From Salegentibacter sediminis (GTDB taxonomy: Bacteria; Bacteroidota; Bacteroidia; Flavobacteriales; Flavobacteriaceae): DNA of 64,000 nt. Of the stretch, positions 28,251 to 37,533 are shown piece by piece. The notes beneath the pieces are model-generated. The model did not search any database. It saw only the letters and a list, made by a program, of their open reading frames with translations, and was not told the DNA's origin. Numbering within the stretch: position 1 is the stretch's first letter; the number at the start of each line of letters is the position of its first letter. Location of the stretch: NCBI RefSeq assembly GCF_002078605.1, contig NZ_MSJR01000006.1, positions 150,054 through 214,053 on the forward strand. The letters run 5' to 3'. A program made the translations under genes and the position numbers.

Positions 28251-30782
28251 ATGGCTGAAGGAGAAAAGTTAATTCCTATCAACATTGAAGACGAAATGAA
28301 GTCGGCTTACATTGATTATTCAATGTCGGTCATTGTGTCACGTGCTCTTCCCGATGTACGTGATGGTTTAAAACCGGTACACCGCCGGGTTTTATTCGGG
28401 ATGCACGAACTTGGTGTACTTTCAAACCGTGCTTATAAAAAATCTGCAAGGATTGTAGGGGAAGTTTTAGGTAAATATCACCCTCACGGAGACTCCTCAG
28501 TTTATGATACCATGGTTAGGATGGCTCAGCACTGGAGCATGCGCTATATGTTAGTAGATGGCCAGGGTAACTTTGGTTCGGTAGATGGTGATAGCCCTGC
28601 CGCCATGCGTTATACCGAAGCCCGAATGCGGAAGATAAGTGAAGATATGCTTATCGATATTGATAAAAATACGGTTGATACCCAACTGAATTTTGATGAT
28701 TCTCTTTCCGAGCCAGTAGTTCTTCCTACAAGAATTCCCAATCTTTTAGTCAATGGAGCAAGTGGAATTGCTGTAGGTATGGCGACAAATATGGCTCCAC
28801 ATAATTTATCTGAAGTTATAGATGGTACCATAGCTTATATCGATAACCACGATATAGAAATAGATGAACTAATAGAACATATTAAAGCCCCTGATTTTCC
28901 AACAGGAGGAACCATTTATGGTTACGATGGTGTTAGAGAAGCTTTTAAAACAGGAAAGGGACGGGTAGTTCTCCGGGCTAAATCTTCGCTGGAAGAAATT
29001 AACGGGAGAGAGTTTATTGTGGTTACCGAAATTCCTTACCAGGTAAACAAGGCGGATATGATCAAGAAAACCGCTGACCTGGTAAATGAAAAGAAAATAG
29101 AAGGTATTTCGCTCATAAGAGACGAATCAGACCGTAATGGAATGCGCATAGTATACCAATTAAAAAGAGATGCCATTCCAAATATTGTTTTAAATACCTT
29201 ATATAAGCATACTGCACTTCAGTCCTCCTTTAGCGTAAATAATATTGCGCTGGTAAATGGCCGTCCTGAGTTGCTTAACTTAAAAGACATTATTTACCAT
29301 TTTGTGGAGCACCGCCATGTGGTAGTGGTGAGAAGAACTGAATTTGAGCTGAAAAAAGCTGAAGATCGTGCTCACATCCTTGAAGGTCTTATTATAGCTT
29401 CAGATAATATTGATGAGGTTATCGCACTTATCAGGGCTTCCGGAAATGCCGAGGAAGCAAGGGAGAAATTAATGGATAAGTTTGAATTAACCGAAATTCA
29501 GGCCAGAGCTATCGTAGAAATGCGATTAAGACAACTTACCGGACTCGAGCAAGACAAATTACGTGCAGAATATGAAGAAATCCTTAAAACCATAGAAGAT
29601 CTTAAAGACATTTTGGCACGTAAAGAACGCAGAATGCAGGTTATTAAGGATGAACTTCTGGAAGTAAAAGAGAAATATGGTGACGAACGTCGTTCTACTA
29701 TAGAATATTCCGGAGGAGATTTAAGCATAGAAGATATGATTCCGGATGAGCAGGTGGTAATTACCATTTCACACGCCGGTTATATTAAAAGAACTTCTCT
29801 TAATGAATATAAAACCCAAAATAGAGGAGGAGTAGGCCAGAAAGGTTCTACCACCCGAAATGAGGATTTTCTGGAATATCTTTTTGCAGGAACCAATCAC
29901 CAATATATGCTCTTCTTTACTCAAAAAGGAAAATGTTACTGGATGCGGGTTTATGAAATTCCGGAAGGTAGTAAGGCCTCAAAAGGTAGAGCAATTCAAA
30001 ATTTAATCAATATCGATCCAGATGATAGGGTTAAAGCCTTTATCAATACTCAGGACCTCAAAGATGAGGAATATGTAAACAGCCATTATGTGATTATGGC
30101 AACCAAAAAGGGACAGGTGAAAAAAACTTCCCTGGAGCAGTATTCCCGTCCAAGAACTAATGGAATTAATGCCATTACCATTAGAGAAGATGATGAATTG
30201 CTGGAGGCTAAACTTACCAATGGCGAAAGTCAGGTAATGCTTGCCATAAAAAGCGGAAAAGCCATAAGGTTTGAAGAAAGCAAAACCCGTCCTATGGGAA
30301 GAAACGCATCAGGGGTAAGAGGTATCACACTTGCCGATAAGGATGATGAAGTTGTAGGGATGGTTTCGGTAGAAGACTTTAATTCTGATATCCTGGTAGT
30401 TTCCGAAAATGGTTACGGAAAACGTTCAAGTCTTGATGACTATAGAATTACAAATCGTGGAGGGAAAGGAGTAAAGACCATTTCTATTACCGAAAAAACC
30501 GGAAATTTAGTCGCGATTAAAAATGTTTCGGATGAAGACGATGTTATGATTATTAATAAATCCGGAATAGTAATAAGAATGGAGGTTGCTAATTTAAGGG
30601 TCATGGGACGTGCAACTCAGGGAGTTAGGCTTATCAATTTAAAAGGTAATGATTCTATTGCTGCGGTAGCCAAGGTGCTTCATGATGAAGATGATGTAGA
30701 GCATATGGAAGACGCCATAACACCTGAACCTACTAAGCCCGATGCCAATGGCACAACTATTGCTGAGGATAGTGAAGAATAA
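28251..30782 (+). CDS. gyrA: DNA gyrase subunit A
   Basis: 843 residues. Catalytic Tyr121 lies in [10 protein letters not shown]. The quinolone-determining segment reads [13 protein letters not shown] with Ser at the position equivalent to E. coli Ser83, so the susceptible form is present. The GyrA-box-like sequence in the C-terminal pinwheel is [11 protein letters not shown] (about residues 525-535). The acidic tail is probably disordered. With GyrB (not in the window) it introduces negative supercoils. The TPR gene follows after 23 bp and may be co-transcribed. Confidence 0.96.
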   Translation: MAEGEKLIPINIEDEMKSAYIDYSMSVIVSRALPDVRDGLKPVHRRVLFGMHELGVLSNRAYKKSARIVGEVLGKYHPHGDSSVYDTMVRMAQHWSMRYMLVDGQGNFGSVDGDSPAAMRYTEARMRKISEDMLIDIDKNTVDTQLNFDDSLSEPVVLPTRIPNLLVNGASGIAVGMATNMAPHNLSEVIDGTIAYIDNHDIEIDELIEHIKAPDFPTGGTIYGYDGVREAFKTGKGRVVLRAKSSLEEINGREFIVVTEIPYQVNKADMIKKTADLVNEKKIEGISLIRDESDRNGMRIVYQLKRDAIPNIVLNTLYKHTALQSSFSVNNIALVNGRPELLNLKDIIYHFVEHRHVVVVRRTEFELKKAEDRAHILEGLIIASDNIDEVIALIRASGNAEEAREKLMDKFELTEIQARAIVEMRLRQLTGLEQDKLRAEYEEILKTIEDLKDILARKERRMQVIKDELLEVKEKYGDERRSTIEYSGGDLSIEDMIPDEQVVITISHAGYIKRTSLNEYKTQNRGGVGQKGSTTRNEDFLEYLFAGTNHQYMLFFTQKGKCYWMRVYEIPEGSKASKGRAIQNLINIDPDDRVKAFINTQDLKDEEYVNSHYVIMATKKGQVKKTSLEQYSRPRTNGINAITIREDDELLEAKLTNGESQVMLAIKSGKAIRFEESKTRPMGRNASGVRGITLADKDDEVVGMVSVEDFNSDILVVSENGYGKRSSLDDYRITNRGGKGVKTISITEKTGNLVAIKNVSDEDDVMIINKSGIVIRMEVANLRVMGRATQGVRLINLKGNDSIAAVAKVLHDEDDVEHMEDAITPEPTKPDANGTTIAEDSEE

Positions 30783-30805
30783 ATTAAATATAAAACCAAA
30801 TCAAA

Positions 30806-32053
30806 ATGAAAATTAATATTTTAACAGTAGCTCTGTCATTTTTCACCCTGGCAGCAGTTGCTCAAAAAAGTGAAATTAGAAATGCCGGAGACGCGGTGGA
30901 AGATGGTAACTACACCGAAGCCAAAGCTGAAATAGAAAAAGCAGAGCCCATGTTAGCCGATGCTAATGATAAATGGAAGGAAAGATTTTACCTTTATAAG
31001 GGGCAGGCATATCTTGGAAGTGGCGAAAATGTGACAGTGGAGGATATGCTAACCGCATCTGAAGCTTTCCAAAAAGCGGCTGAGATGGGAAGTACTGAAG
31101 CTCAGGATGGATTATTAAATGTAAGAAACAGCCTGGTACAAAGTGCAGTGGATGATCAAAATGCTGAGAATTATAAAAGCGCTTCAGAAAAACTTCTTAC
31201 AAGTTATAAGTTAAACCCAAAGGATACCCTTTATCTTTATTACGCTGCGGCAAATTCTCTGAATGCTCAGGACTATGATACAGCCCTGGAATATTATAAA
31301 GAACTTAGAGATTTAGGTTTTGACGGTGCTGAGATAGAATACCTCGCTACCAATGTCGAGACCGGAGAACAGGAAGCTATGCCAAAGGAACAACGTGACC
31401 TTATGGTAAAAACCGATGAGTATACAGATCCTGAAGACAGAAAATCTCCTTCTAAAAAAGGTGAAATCGCTAAGAATATTGCTCTTATATATATCAACCA
31501 GGAGAAAATGGATGAGGCTGTTGAAGCCATGGAAGATGCCAAACGCGAGAATCCTGATAATGTGATGCTAATTCAAGCTGAGGCTGATATGTATTACCGA
31601 ATGGGCGATAAAGAGAAGTATAATGAGTTAATGAAACAGGTTCTTGAGAAAAGCCCTGATGATCCTACTATCTATTACAATCTTGGTGTAACTACAGCCG
31701 AATTAGGAGATACCGAAGGAGCTATTGAATACTATGAGAAAGCTTTGGAACTTGACCCTGATATGTCAGAAGCAAGAATGAATATTGTTGTAGCAATTCT
31801 TGCTCAAGAAAGAGAGATCATTGATCAAATGAATCAATTGGGAATGAGCAAAGAAGACAATAAGCGTTATGAGGAGCTTGAGGAAGAGCGTTTAGAAGTA
31901 TATCAAGAAGTAATTCCTTACCTTGAAGATGCTATTGAGCATGATCCTGAGAATGTTGAAATTATCAGGACTGCAATGAATATTTTTAGTGCTCTTGACC
32001 AGGAGGAAAAAGCTCAGGTAATGAGAAAGAAATTAGAAGAATTACAACAGTAA
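30806..32053 (+). CDS. Exported tetratricopeptide-repeat protein
   Basis: 415 residues with an N-terminal signal peptide (MKINILTVALSFFTLAAVAQ). Multiple TPR helices are visible, clearest at DPTIYYNLGVTTAELGDTEGAIEYYEKALELDPDMSEA (about 290-325), with related units before and after. It is very acidic and probably periplasmic, acting as a scaffold. No enzymatic motif. It follows gyrA by 23 bp and ends at a strong bidirectional terminator. The partner is unknown. Confidence 0.92.
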   Translation: MKINILTVALSFFTLAAVAQKSEIRNAGDAVEDGNYTEAKAEIEKAEPMLADANDKWKERFYLYKGQAYLGSGENVTVEDMLTASEAFQKAAEMGSTEAQDGLLNVRNSLVQSAVDDQNAENYKSASEKLLTSYKLNPKDTLYLYYAAANSLNAQDYDTALEYYKELRDLGFDGAEIEYLATNVETGEQEAMPKEQRDLMVKTDEYTDPEDRKSPSKKGEIAKNIALIYINQEKMDEAVEAMEDAKRENPDNVMLIQAEADMYYRMGDKEKYNELMKQVLEKSPDDPTIYYNLGVTTAELGDTEGAIEYYEKALELDPDMSEARMNIVVAILAQEREIIDQMNQLGMSKEDNKRYEELEEERLEVYQEVIPYLEDAIEHDPENVEIIRTAMNIFSALDQEEKAQVMRKKLEELQQ

Positions 32054-32074
32054 TTATTCGGGTAAAATTAATAT

Positions 32075-32108
32075 AAAAAAGACCGCTGGAAAACAGCGGT
32101 CTTTTTTA
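32075..32108. terminator. Bidirectional terminator between TPR and NlpC/P60 genes
   Basis: AAAAAAGACCGCTG pairs with CAGCGGTCTTTTTT around a short A-rich loop. Confidence 0.92.
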
Positions 32109-32855
32109 TATAATCTTTTTAATAACTCTTAATTGGTGGGTATGTCGCCGAAGTTCTGAGTTAAAAATTCCCGAGTGGTCCAGCCGATCTATTCTTACCT
32201 TCCCATCGGCGTGAATTATATAATTGTCGGTCATAATAATGCCCACATGATTTATAAGTCCTTCTTTGTCATCAAAAAAGGCAAGGTCTCCAACTTCACT
32301 TTCTTCTATAAAGCTTAATGCTTCCCCCTGTTTAGCCTGTTCAGCAGCATCACGGAAAAGTTTATAACCATTTAACCTGTAGACCATTTGGGTAAAACCA
32401 CTGGAATCTATTCCCAATGGGGATTTTCCGCCCCAGGTATACGGGCTGTTTAGATAGAGAAGTGCAGTCTCGATAAGGTGCGCTTTTGGTTTTTCACCGG
32501 TTTCTCTTTGTCCTTCGTAGACGTGTTGAAATAATGTTAGAGAATTTAAAACCGATCCCAATGGGATAGGCATTAAATGTCCTTTCTCATCGGTAATATA
32601 ATTTATAACATCGGCCGAAAGCTCGGGTTTAGCTTTCTTTAGTTCTAGATACTGTTCCTCCTGGATTTTAAGAAATTGCTTATTGTTTATCCAGGCTTCA
32701 TAATTATCGAATGCAACACGAATTCTGCTCCATTGGCTTCGTTCTTCTAAAATTTTAAAATATTCTCCATAAAGAATCTGAGATACCATTTCACTTTCAT
32801 CTGAAGCTGAACTGCGAAGCGGTACTATGCTTAAGTGGCAAACTCCGTATTGCAT
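32106..32855 (-). CDS. NlpC/P60 (C40)-like protein with Ser in place of the catalytic Cys
   Basis: 249 residues. An N-terminal SH3b-like domain (about 1-65, SEMVSQILYGEYFKILEE...WSRIRV) precedes the NlpC/P60 fold (about 125-249). The nucleophile motif, normally DCSGF, reads GIDSSGF here: the codon is TCC, one base from TGC. The downstream His (INHVGIIM) and the following HADGKVRIDRL segment are intact. There is no signal peptide, although family members usually cut cell-wall peptides outside the cytoplasm. It is either an inactive binding protein, a Ser variant, or a point change. It lies 25 bp after the thiolase gene. Confidence 0.88.
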   Translation of the reverse strand: MQYGVCHLSIVPLRSSASDESEMVSQILYGEYFKILEERSQWSRIRVAFDNYEAWINNKQFLKIQEEQYLELKKAKPELSADVINYITDEKGHLMPIPLGSVLNSLTLFQHVYEGQRETGEKPKAHLIETALLYLNSPYTWGGKSPLGIDSSGFTQMVYRLNGYKLFRDAAEQAKQGEALSFIEESEVGDLAFFDDKEGLINHVGIIMTDNYIIHADGKVRIDRLDHSGIFNSELRRHTHQLRVIKKII

Positions 32856-32880
32856 TCAATATTTTTTTCTAAATCTTATC

Positions 32881-34059
32881 TTAAGCGTTTCTTTCGATAA
32901 CCATTGCAGAGGCACCACCGCCACCGTTACAGATTGCTGCTGCACCAATTTTGGCATTATTCTGCTCCAGAACATTTAGTAGTGTAATAAGAATTCTTAC
33001 ACCACTGCAGCCTAATGGATGACCCAGTGAAACCGCCCCACCATTAACATTGGTTTTATCGGCACTAATATCTAAAATTTTCATATTAGCAAGCCCTACC
33101 ACGGCGAATGCTTCATTGAATTCAAAATAATCAACATCATTTTTAGAAATTCCAGCTTTATCCAGGGCTATTGGTAAAGCTTTAGCTGGCGCGGTCGTAA
33201 ACCATTTTGGTTCCTGTGCAGCATCAGCAAAAGATTTAATAGTCGCTAATACCTTTAATCCTAACTCCTCAGCTTTTTCACGGCTCATTAGAATCATCGC
33301 TCCGGCTCCATCATTAATGGTAGAGGCATTAGCAGCAGTTACAGTACCATCTTTACTAAAGGCGGGTCTAAGAGAGGATAATTTATCCATTCTTACATTC
33401 TTAAACTCCTCATCTTCTTTTACTATAATTGGATCTCCTTTGCGTTGTGGCACTTCCACAGGCACTACTTCATTATCAAATTTTCCTTCTGCCCAGGCTT
33501 TTGCAGAGCGTTCGTAAGATTGTCTGGCAAAATCATCCTGGTCTTCCCTGGAGAAATTATGTTCCTTAGCACAAAGGTCACCACAAACTCCCATCGCATT
33601 TTGATCGTAGGCATCTACCAATCCATCGCGTTGTAATCCGTCTACCATCGTGACAGGCCCGAATTTTTGCCCTTTACGCATAGGTACATAATGTGGAATT
33701 AAACTCATATTTTCCATTCCCCCTGCCACAATAATAGAGCTGTCTCCAAGCATAATAGACTGTGCTGCCTGCATTACGGCTTTCATTCCGCTGGCACAAA
33801 CTTTATTCACTGTGGTGCAGGGTACGGTGTCGGGAATTCCGGCGCCAAGTGCGGCCTGTCTGGCTGGAGCCTGCCCAACATTAGCCTGTACAACATTTCC
33901 CATTAAAACCTCTTCCACCAGTTCTGGTTTAAGGTTAATTTTATCCATTGCACCTTTAATGGCAATAGATCCTAATTTGGTGGCCGGAATCGTAGATAGG
34001 CTGCCCAGAAAACTACCTATAGGCGTACGTGCGGCACTTACAATAACAACTTCTTTCAT
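32881..34059 (-). CDS. Acetyl-CoA C-acetyltransferase (thiolase)
   Basis: 392 residues. The acylated Cys88 lies in NKVCASGMKAV. The other catalytic motifs are NEAFAV, GGAVSLGHPLGCSG (His) and AAICNGGGGAS (Cys near the C-terminus). It condenses two acetyl-CoA or cleaves acetoacetyl-CoA. Sequence alone does not separate the biosynthetic from the degradative role, and no other fatty-acid genes are adjacent. It starts a two-gene unit with the NlpC-like gene. Confidence 0.94.
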   Translation of the reverse strand: MKEVVIVSAARTPIGSFLGSLSTIPATKLGSIAIKGAMDKINLKPELVEEVLMGNVVQANVGQAPARQAALGAGIPDTVPCTTVNKVCASGMKAVMQAAQSIMLGDSSIIVAGGMENMSLIPHYVPMRKGQKFGPVTMVDGLQRDGLVDAYDQNAMGVCGDLCAKEHNFSREDQDDFARQSYERSAKAWAEGKFDNEVVPVEVPQRKGDPIIVKEDEEFKNVRMDKLSSLRPAFSKDGTVTAANASTINDGAGAMILMSREKAEELGLKVLATIKSFADAAQEPKWFTTAPAKALPIALDKAGISKNDVDYFEFNEAFAVVGLANMKILDISADKTNVNGGAVSLGHPLGCSGVRILITLLNVLEQNNAKIGAAAICNGGGGASAMVIERNA

Positions 34060-34151
34060 ATTATGTTTTGTTTTAGTTTTTCCTTCTATGCGAATTTAGT
34101 GATTTTAATAGGAACTTGACCAACCACTCACCATTCACGCCTATTTTTTAG

Positions 34152-34159
34152 TACATTTG
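34152..34159 (+). promoter_or_regulatory. Candidate -7 box (TACATTTG) of the 7TM-HD gene
   Basis: Matches TAnnTTTG and overlaps the TTG (34157) used as start in the ORF track, which supports ATG 34178 as the real start. Confidence 0.5.
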
Positions 34160-34177
34160 GACTATAGTACTTTTTGT

Positions 34178-36223
34178 ATGACTAAATTCGTAAATGGCCT
34201 TTATAAAAATCAGGCTTTATTTTACAAAGTATTTTTATTTGCGCTTACCGCAATTTTAATTGTGTACCTCTTACCCAAAGGAGGTAAATTTAAATATGAG
34301 ATTCCCAAAGGTAAGCCATGGCAATATGAAAATCTCTATGCTCCCTTCGATTTTGCTATTCTGAAGACCGAAGAGGAGATTCAGGCTGAACGCCAGGAAA
34401 TCACCCGAAATCATACGCCCTATTTTCAGTTGGATGAATCCAAATTACCTGAAATAAAAGCACAGGCCCAGTCAGAAATCGAGCTAATCTTCACTGATAG
34501 TATTTTGAATATTTATCAAAATCAGATTGAAGATTTTGTAGATTCCAGTCTCGATGATTTATATGAGAATGGAATCCTACAAGAAAGTAATCGCCTGGAT
34601 CCCGATCAACTGGTGTATCTACGACGAGGAAATGAAGCCTTTGAAATTCCATATAAAAGGATTCTCAAATTAAACCAGGTTAGAGATGCCCTCGCCATAA
34701 AAATTGAAAATTCAAATCTCAATTCCCTCAAAGATGGCCTATTGGAGGTTTTCTTTAACTCGGTTGAGCCTAATGTTGAATTTGATAATGAACTCACACA
34801 GCGGGAGCTGGAAAGTAAACTGAACAATATTTCCTACACCCGTGGAAATGTCGAACAGGGGAGTAGGGTTATCGCTAAAGGAGAAGTGGTTGAAGGCAAT
34901 AAATATCATATTCTAAGATCTCTTAAAACCGAATATGAATCACAGGTATGGAGTGGTAGTAATTACGTCTGGATTATTGTAGGATATAGCACTCTGGTAG
35001 CTCTGGCCTTGCTCATGTTGCTACTTTTTATAAGAAAATATCGGTATGATATCTTTGAAAACAATGTGAAAGTCACTTTTATTTTCTTCAATATCCTGTT
35101 TATGGTGATGCTCACCACTTTGGTGGTAAGGTTTAATATCGATTACGTGTATGTTGTTCCTCTGGCGGTTTTACCACTTACCTTAAAGGCCTTTTTTGAT
35201 TCACGGCTGGGACTCTTTACTCATGTGGTAACGGTACTTCTTCTGGGCTTCATCGTGCCGAACAGTTATGAATACATGTTCCTTCAAATTATTGCAGGAA
35301 TTGTTACAATCCTCACAGTTTCGGAATTGTATAAACGGGCAAACCTGTTTATCTCAGTAGGAGAGATCACCCTGGTTTATATTATAAGTTACTTCGCCTT
35401 TACGATAATTCAGGAAGGAAGTATTGCTGAGATAGAAGCCGAAGTTTTTCTCACATTTTTATTGGGTGGGCTGGCTACGCTCTTTGTACAACCGCTAATC
35501 TATATTTACGAAAAAATCTTCGGATTGGTTTCCGATATGTCCTTACTGGAACTTTCAGACACCAATTCCAAATTGCTCAAAGAGATGGCAGAAAAAGCCC
35601 CGGGAACTTTTCATCATTCGCTTAATGTTGCCAATCTCGCTGAAGCTGCTGCCAATGAGATTAATGCTAATGCCATGCTCGTGCGGGTAGGTGCTCTTTA
35701 TCACGATATTGGGAAAATGCATAATCCCACCTATTTTTCTGAAAATCAAACCAGTAATGTGAATACCCACGATGATCTTGATCCCCAGGAGAGTGCTCAA
35801 ATCATAATTGAACACGTGATCAAAGGAATTGAAATAGGTAAAAAGAATAATTTACCAGACCGGGTGATTGACTTTATAAGAACGCATCACGGTACCAGTA
35901 CCGTTTATTTTTTCTATAAAAAAGCAAAGGAGAAAGACGAAAATGTGCCGGCAGATGCTTTCCGTTATCCCGGGCCGATCCCATTTAGTAAGGAAACAGC
36001 AATTTTAATGATGTGTGACGGGGTGGAAGCCGCAAGTAAAAGTCTTAGAGAGCCTACCGCTGGGCTTATAGATAATTTCGTAGAGAAGATCGTGAATAAA
36101 CAAATGGAAGAAGGGCAGTTCCTCAATGCTAATATTACCTTTAAAGAAATTCAACTTATCAAGAAGATTCTTAAACGAAAGCTTAAAAATATATATCATT
36201 TAAGGGTAGAGTACCCCGAATAA
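34178..36223 (+). CDS. 7TM receptor with HD phosphohydrolase domain (PgpH-like)
   Basis: I start at ATG 34178 (MTKFVNGLYK), since the track's TTG lies in the promoter box. This gives 681 residues. An N-terminal TM is followed by an extracytoplasmic domain (about 40-260), a 7TM block (about 265-460), and an HD domain with TFHHSLNVANLAEAA, LYHDIGKM, HVIKG and THHGTS. The same arrangement occurs in PgpH, which hydrolyses the second messenger c-di-AMP. That activity is inferred. It controls osmolyte and wall balance elsewhere, and mscL and MscS genes are in the same window. Confidence 0.9.
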   Translation: MTKFVNGLYKNQALFYKVFLFALTAILIVYLLPKGGKFKYEIPKGKPWQYENLYAPFDFAILKTEEEIQAERQEITRNHTPYFQLDESKLPEIKAQAQSEIELIFTDSILNIYQNQIEDFVDSSLDDLYENGILQESNRLDPDQLVYLRRGNEAFEIPYKRILKLNQVRDALAIKIENSNLNSLKDGLLEVFFNSVEPNVEFDNELTQRELESKLNNISYTRGNVEQGSRVIAKGEVVEGNKYHILRSLKTEYESQVWSGSNYVWIIVGYSTLVALALLMLLLFIRKYRYDIFENNVKVTFIFFNILFMVMLTTLVVRFNIDYVYVVPLAVLPLTLKAFFDSRLGLFTHVVTVLLLGFIVPNSYEYMFLQIIAGIVTILTVSELYKRANLFISVGEITLVYIISYFAFTIIQEGSIAEIEAEVFLTFLLGGLATLFVQPLIYIYEKIFGLVSDMSLLELSDTNSKLLKEMAEKAPGTFHHSLNVANLAEAAANEINANAMLVRVGALYHDIGKMHNPTYFSENQTSNVNTHDDLDPQESAQIIIEHVIKGIEIGKKNNLPDRVIDFIRTHHGTSTVYFFYKKAKEKDENVPADAFRYPGPIPFSKETAILMMCDGVEAASKSLREPTAGLIDNFVEKIVNKQMEEGQFLNANITFKEIQLIKKILKRKLKNIYHLRVEYPE

Positions 36224-36251
36224 AAAAAGGTGCATTTAATGCACCTTTTTA
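36224..36251. terminator. Bidirectional terminator that includes the end of the Gre-like gene
   Basis: AAAAAGGTGCAT pairs with ATGCACCTTTTT around a short loop, T tracts both ways. The stem on the minus strand encodes the last residues and stop of the Gre-like gene. Confidence 0.88.
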
Positions 36252-36685
36252 ATTTCTCTTTCTTTTTCTTTAAAACTGAACCTGTCTCCGGCTTTTTTGT
36301 CTTTCATCAATTCATAAATTGGAGCTTCTGTTGAAATGGAAAAAACTTTGCTGCCATCCTCAAGTTCTATCTCTCCTATGGGAACAGCTACAAAATATAG
36401 ATCCTTATCGGTTTCTACCACACTGCCAAAATTAACGGTTTCACTATAATGATCCAGATCTATGGCTGCCAGTTTTTCTTTCATTTCCTGGGCCTGATTA
36501 AGGTATTCGGCATACTTTTCGAAATCTCCCAGTAACTGCCCCTTATTATCTTCGTCGTAATCGGTTTTTACATCATTGGCCTCCATGGATTCTTTGATCA
36601 TATCCATTTCCTTTTCATACTTTTCAATTCGCCGGTTTACAGCTTCAAGGCTCTTGTAGTAAATTTCTTTTTTATTAATTGCCAT
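36236..36685 (-). CDS. GreA/GreB-type transcription elongation factor-like protein
   Basis: 149 residues. The N-terminal half is a predicted coiled coil (NRRIEKYEKEMDMIKESMEA, about 16-80). The C-terminal half has a Gre-like FKBP fold: VNFGSVVETDKDLYFVAVPIGEIELEDGSKVFSISTEAPIYELM. The usual tip acidic pair that coordinates Mg2+ in RNA polymerase is not clear; DYDEDNK is a candidate. It is shorter and more divergent than the classical GreA, so the role may differ. Its 3' end forms part of a shared terminator. Confidence 0.72.
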   Translation of the reverse strand: MAINKKEIYYKSLEAVNRRIEKYEKEMDMIKESMEANDVKTDYDEDNKGQLLGDFEKYAEYLNQAQEMKEKLAAIDLDHYSETVNFGSVVETDKDLYFVAVPIGEIELEDGSKVFSISTEAPIYELMKDKKAGDRFSFKEKEREIKKVH

Positions 36686-36870
36686 TTTTTACTTTTTTGG
36701 TGTTTTTTTAAAATTAAGTATCGGAAATTCCTTAAAAGAACATTTAGCAAAAATTTAATATCAGAAAATCTTTCAAAACTCCTGGCACATAAGTATAATT
36801 CCTTAAAACAAAGTATTATAAGTTAATAGACTTATAAATATAAATTATAAGGTTATATGCTAATATTTTG

Positions 36871-36878
36871 TATATTTG
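36871..36878 (+). promoter_or_regulatory. Candidate -7 box (TATATTTG) abutting the SatD-like start
   Basis: Matches TAnnTTTG with only four bases before the ATG, implying a leaderless or nearly leaderless message. No -33 TTG is evident. Confidence 0.45.
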
Positions 36879-36882
36879 AATT

Positions 36883-37533
36883 ATGATAGCAGTCTTAACA
36901 GCAGATCTTATAGATTCTACAAATTATTCGGAAAGCCTTATGAGCCAGGTTATGGCTGTATTAAAGGAGGAGTTTGCCGATATAGAAAAGAAATATCCTT
37001 CTTCAGAGTTTAATATCTATCGAGGCGATAGTTTTCAGGGCATTCTAAAAAATCCTGCAGAGGCCCTGCTTGTAATGTTACAAATCAAAACAGCCATCTT
37101 AAGCATTTCTACAACAAAAAAAGGAAAATTAAGGGAGGCCGACCTTAGAATAGCTATTGGTGTTGGTAGCCTGGATTACCAGGGCAATAGCGTTGAAGAA
37201 TCTAATGGGCAGGCTTTTCAGTTTTCAGGCCGATCTCTGGATGAAATGAAAGCTGAAGGCCGTAAAACCCGATTAAAAACTCCAAATGAAACTATAAACG
37301 GCGAGTTTGATGCGAGCCTTTTTCTTCTTGATGAAATTACCGATAGATGGAGTACCGCCTCGGCAGAAGTAATATATTTTCTTCTGAAAGGAGCTAAAGA
37401 GAAGGAAATTGCTCTGGAATTAGGCATCAGCCAGTCCGCAGTGAATCAACGCAAAAAAGCAGCCGGTTGGGAAGCAGTAAATGCACTTTTGGTACGTTAC
37501 AATAATATAATTTCCAAAACTTTTATTGAATGA
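36883..37533 (+). CDS. SatD-like protein with cyclase-like N-terminus and HTH
   Basis: 216 residues. The N-terminal part (VLTADLIDSTNYS with D8, then FNIYRGDSFQGIL with D49) has two Asp residues 41 apart in strand-like contexts, as in class III nucleotide-cyclase folds, where paired Asp bind metal. The SatD family, named in streptococci, has the same GDxFQ pattern. The C-terminal 45 residues hold an HTH (GAKEKEIALELGISQSAVNQRKKAAGW). A ligand- or nucleotide-sensing regulator is plausible; cyclase activity is only inferred. The ATGA overlap with the DUF3307 gene shows they are a unit. Confidence 0.78.
   Translation: MIAVLTADLIDSTNYSESLMSQVMAVLKEEFADIEKKYPSSEFNIYRGDSFQGILKNPAEALLVMLQIKTAILSISTTKKGKLREADLRIAIGVGSLDYQGNSVEESNGQAFQFSGRSLDEMKAEGRKTRLKTPNETINGEFDASLFLLDEITDRWSTASAEVIYFLLKGAKEKEIALELGISQSAVNQRKKAAGWEAVNALLVRYNNIISKTFIE

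Noticed and set aside
34157-34178. TTG start for the 7TM-HD gene in the ORF track
   Set aside because: It lies in the TACATTTG promoter box; ATG 34178 is 21 bases later and gives a normal N-terminus.
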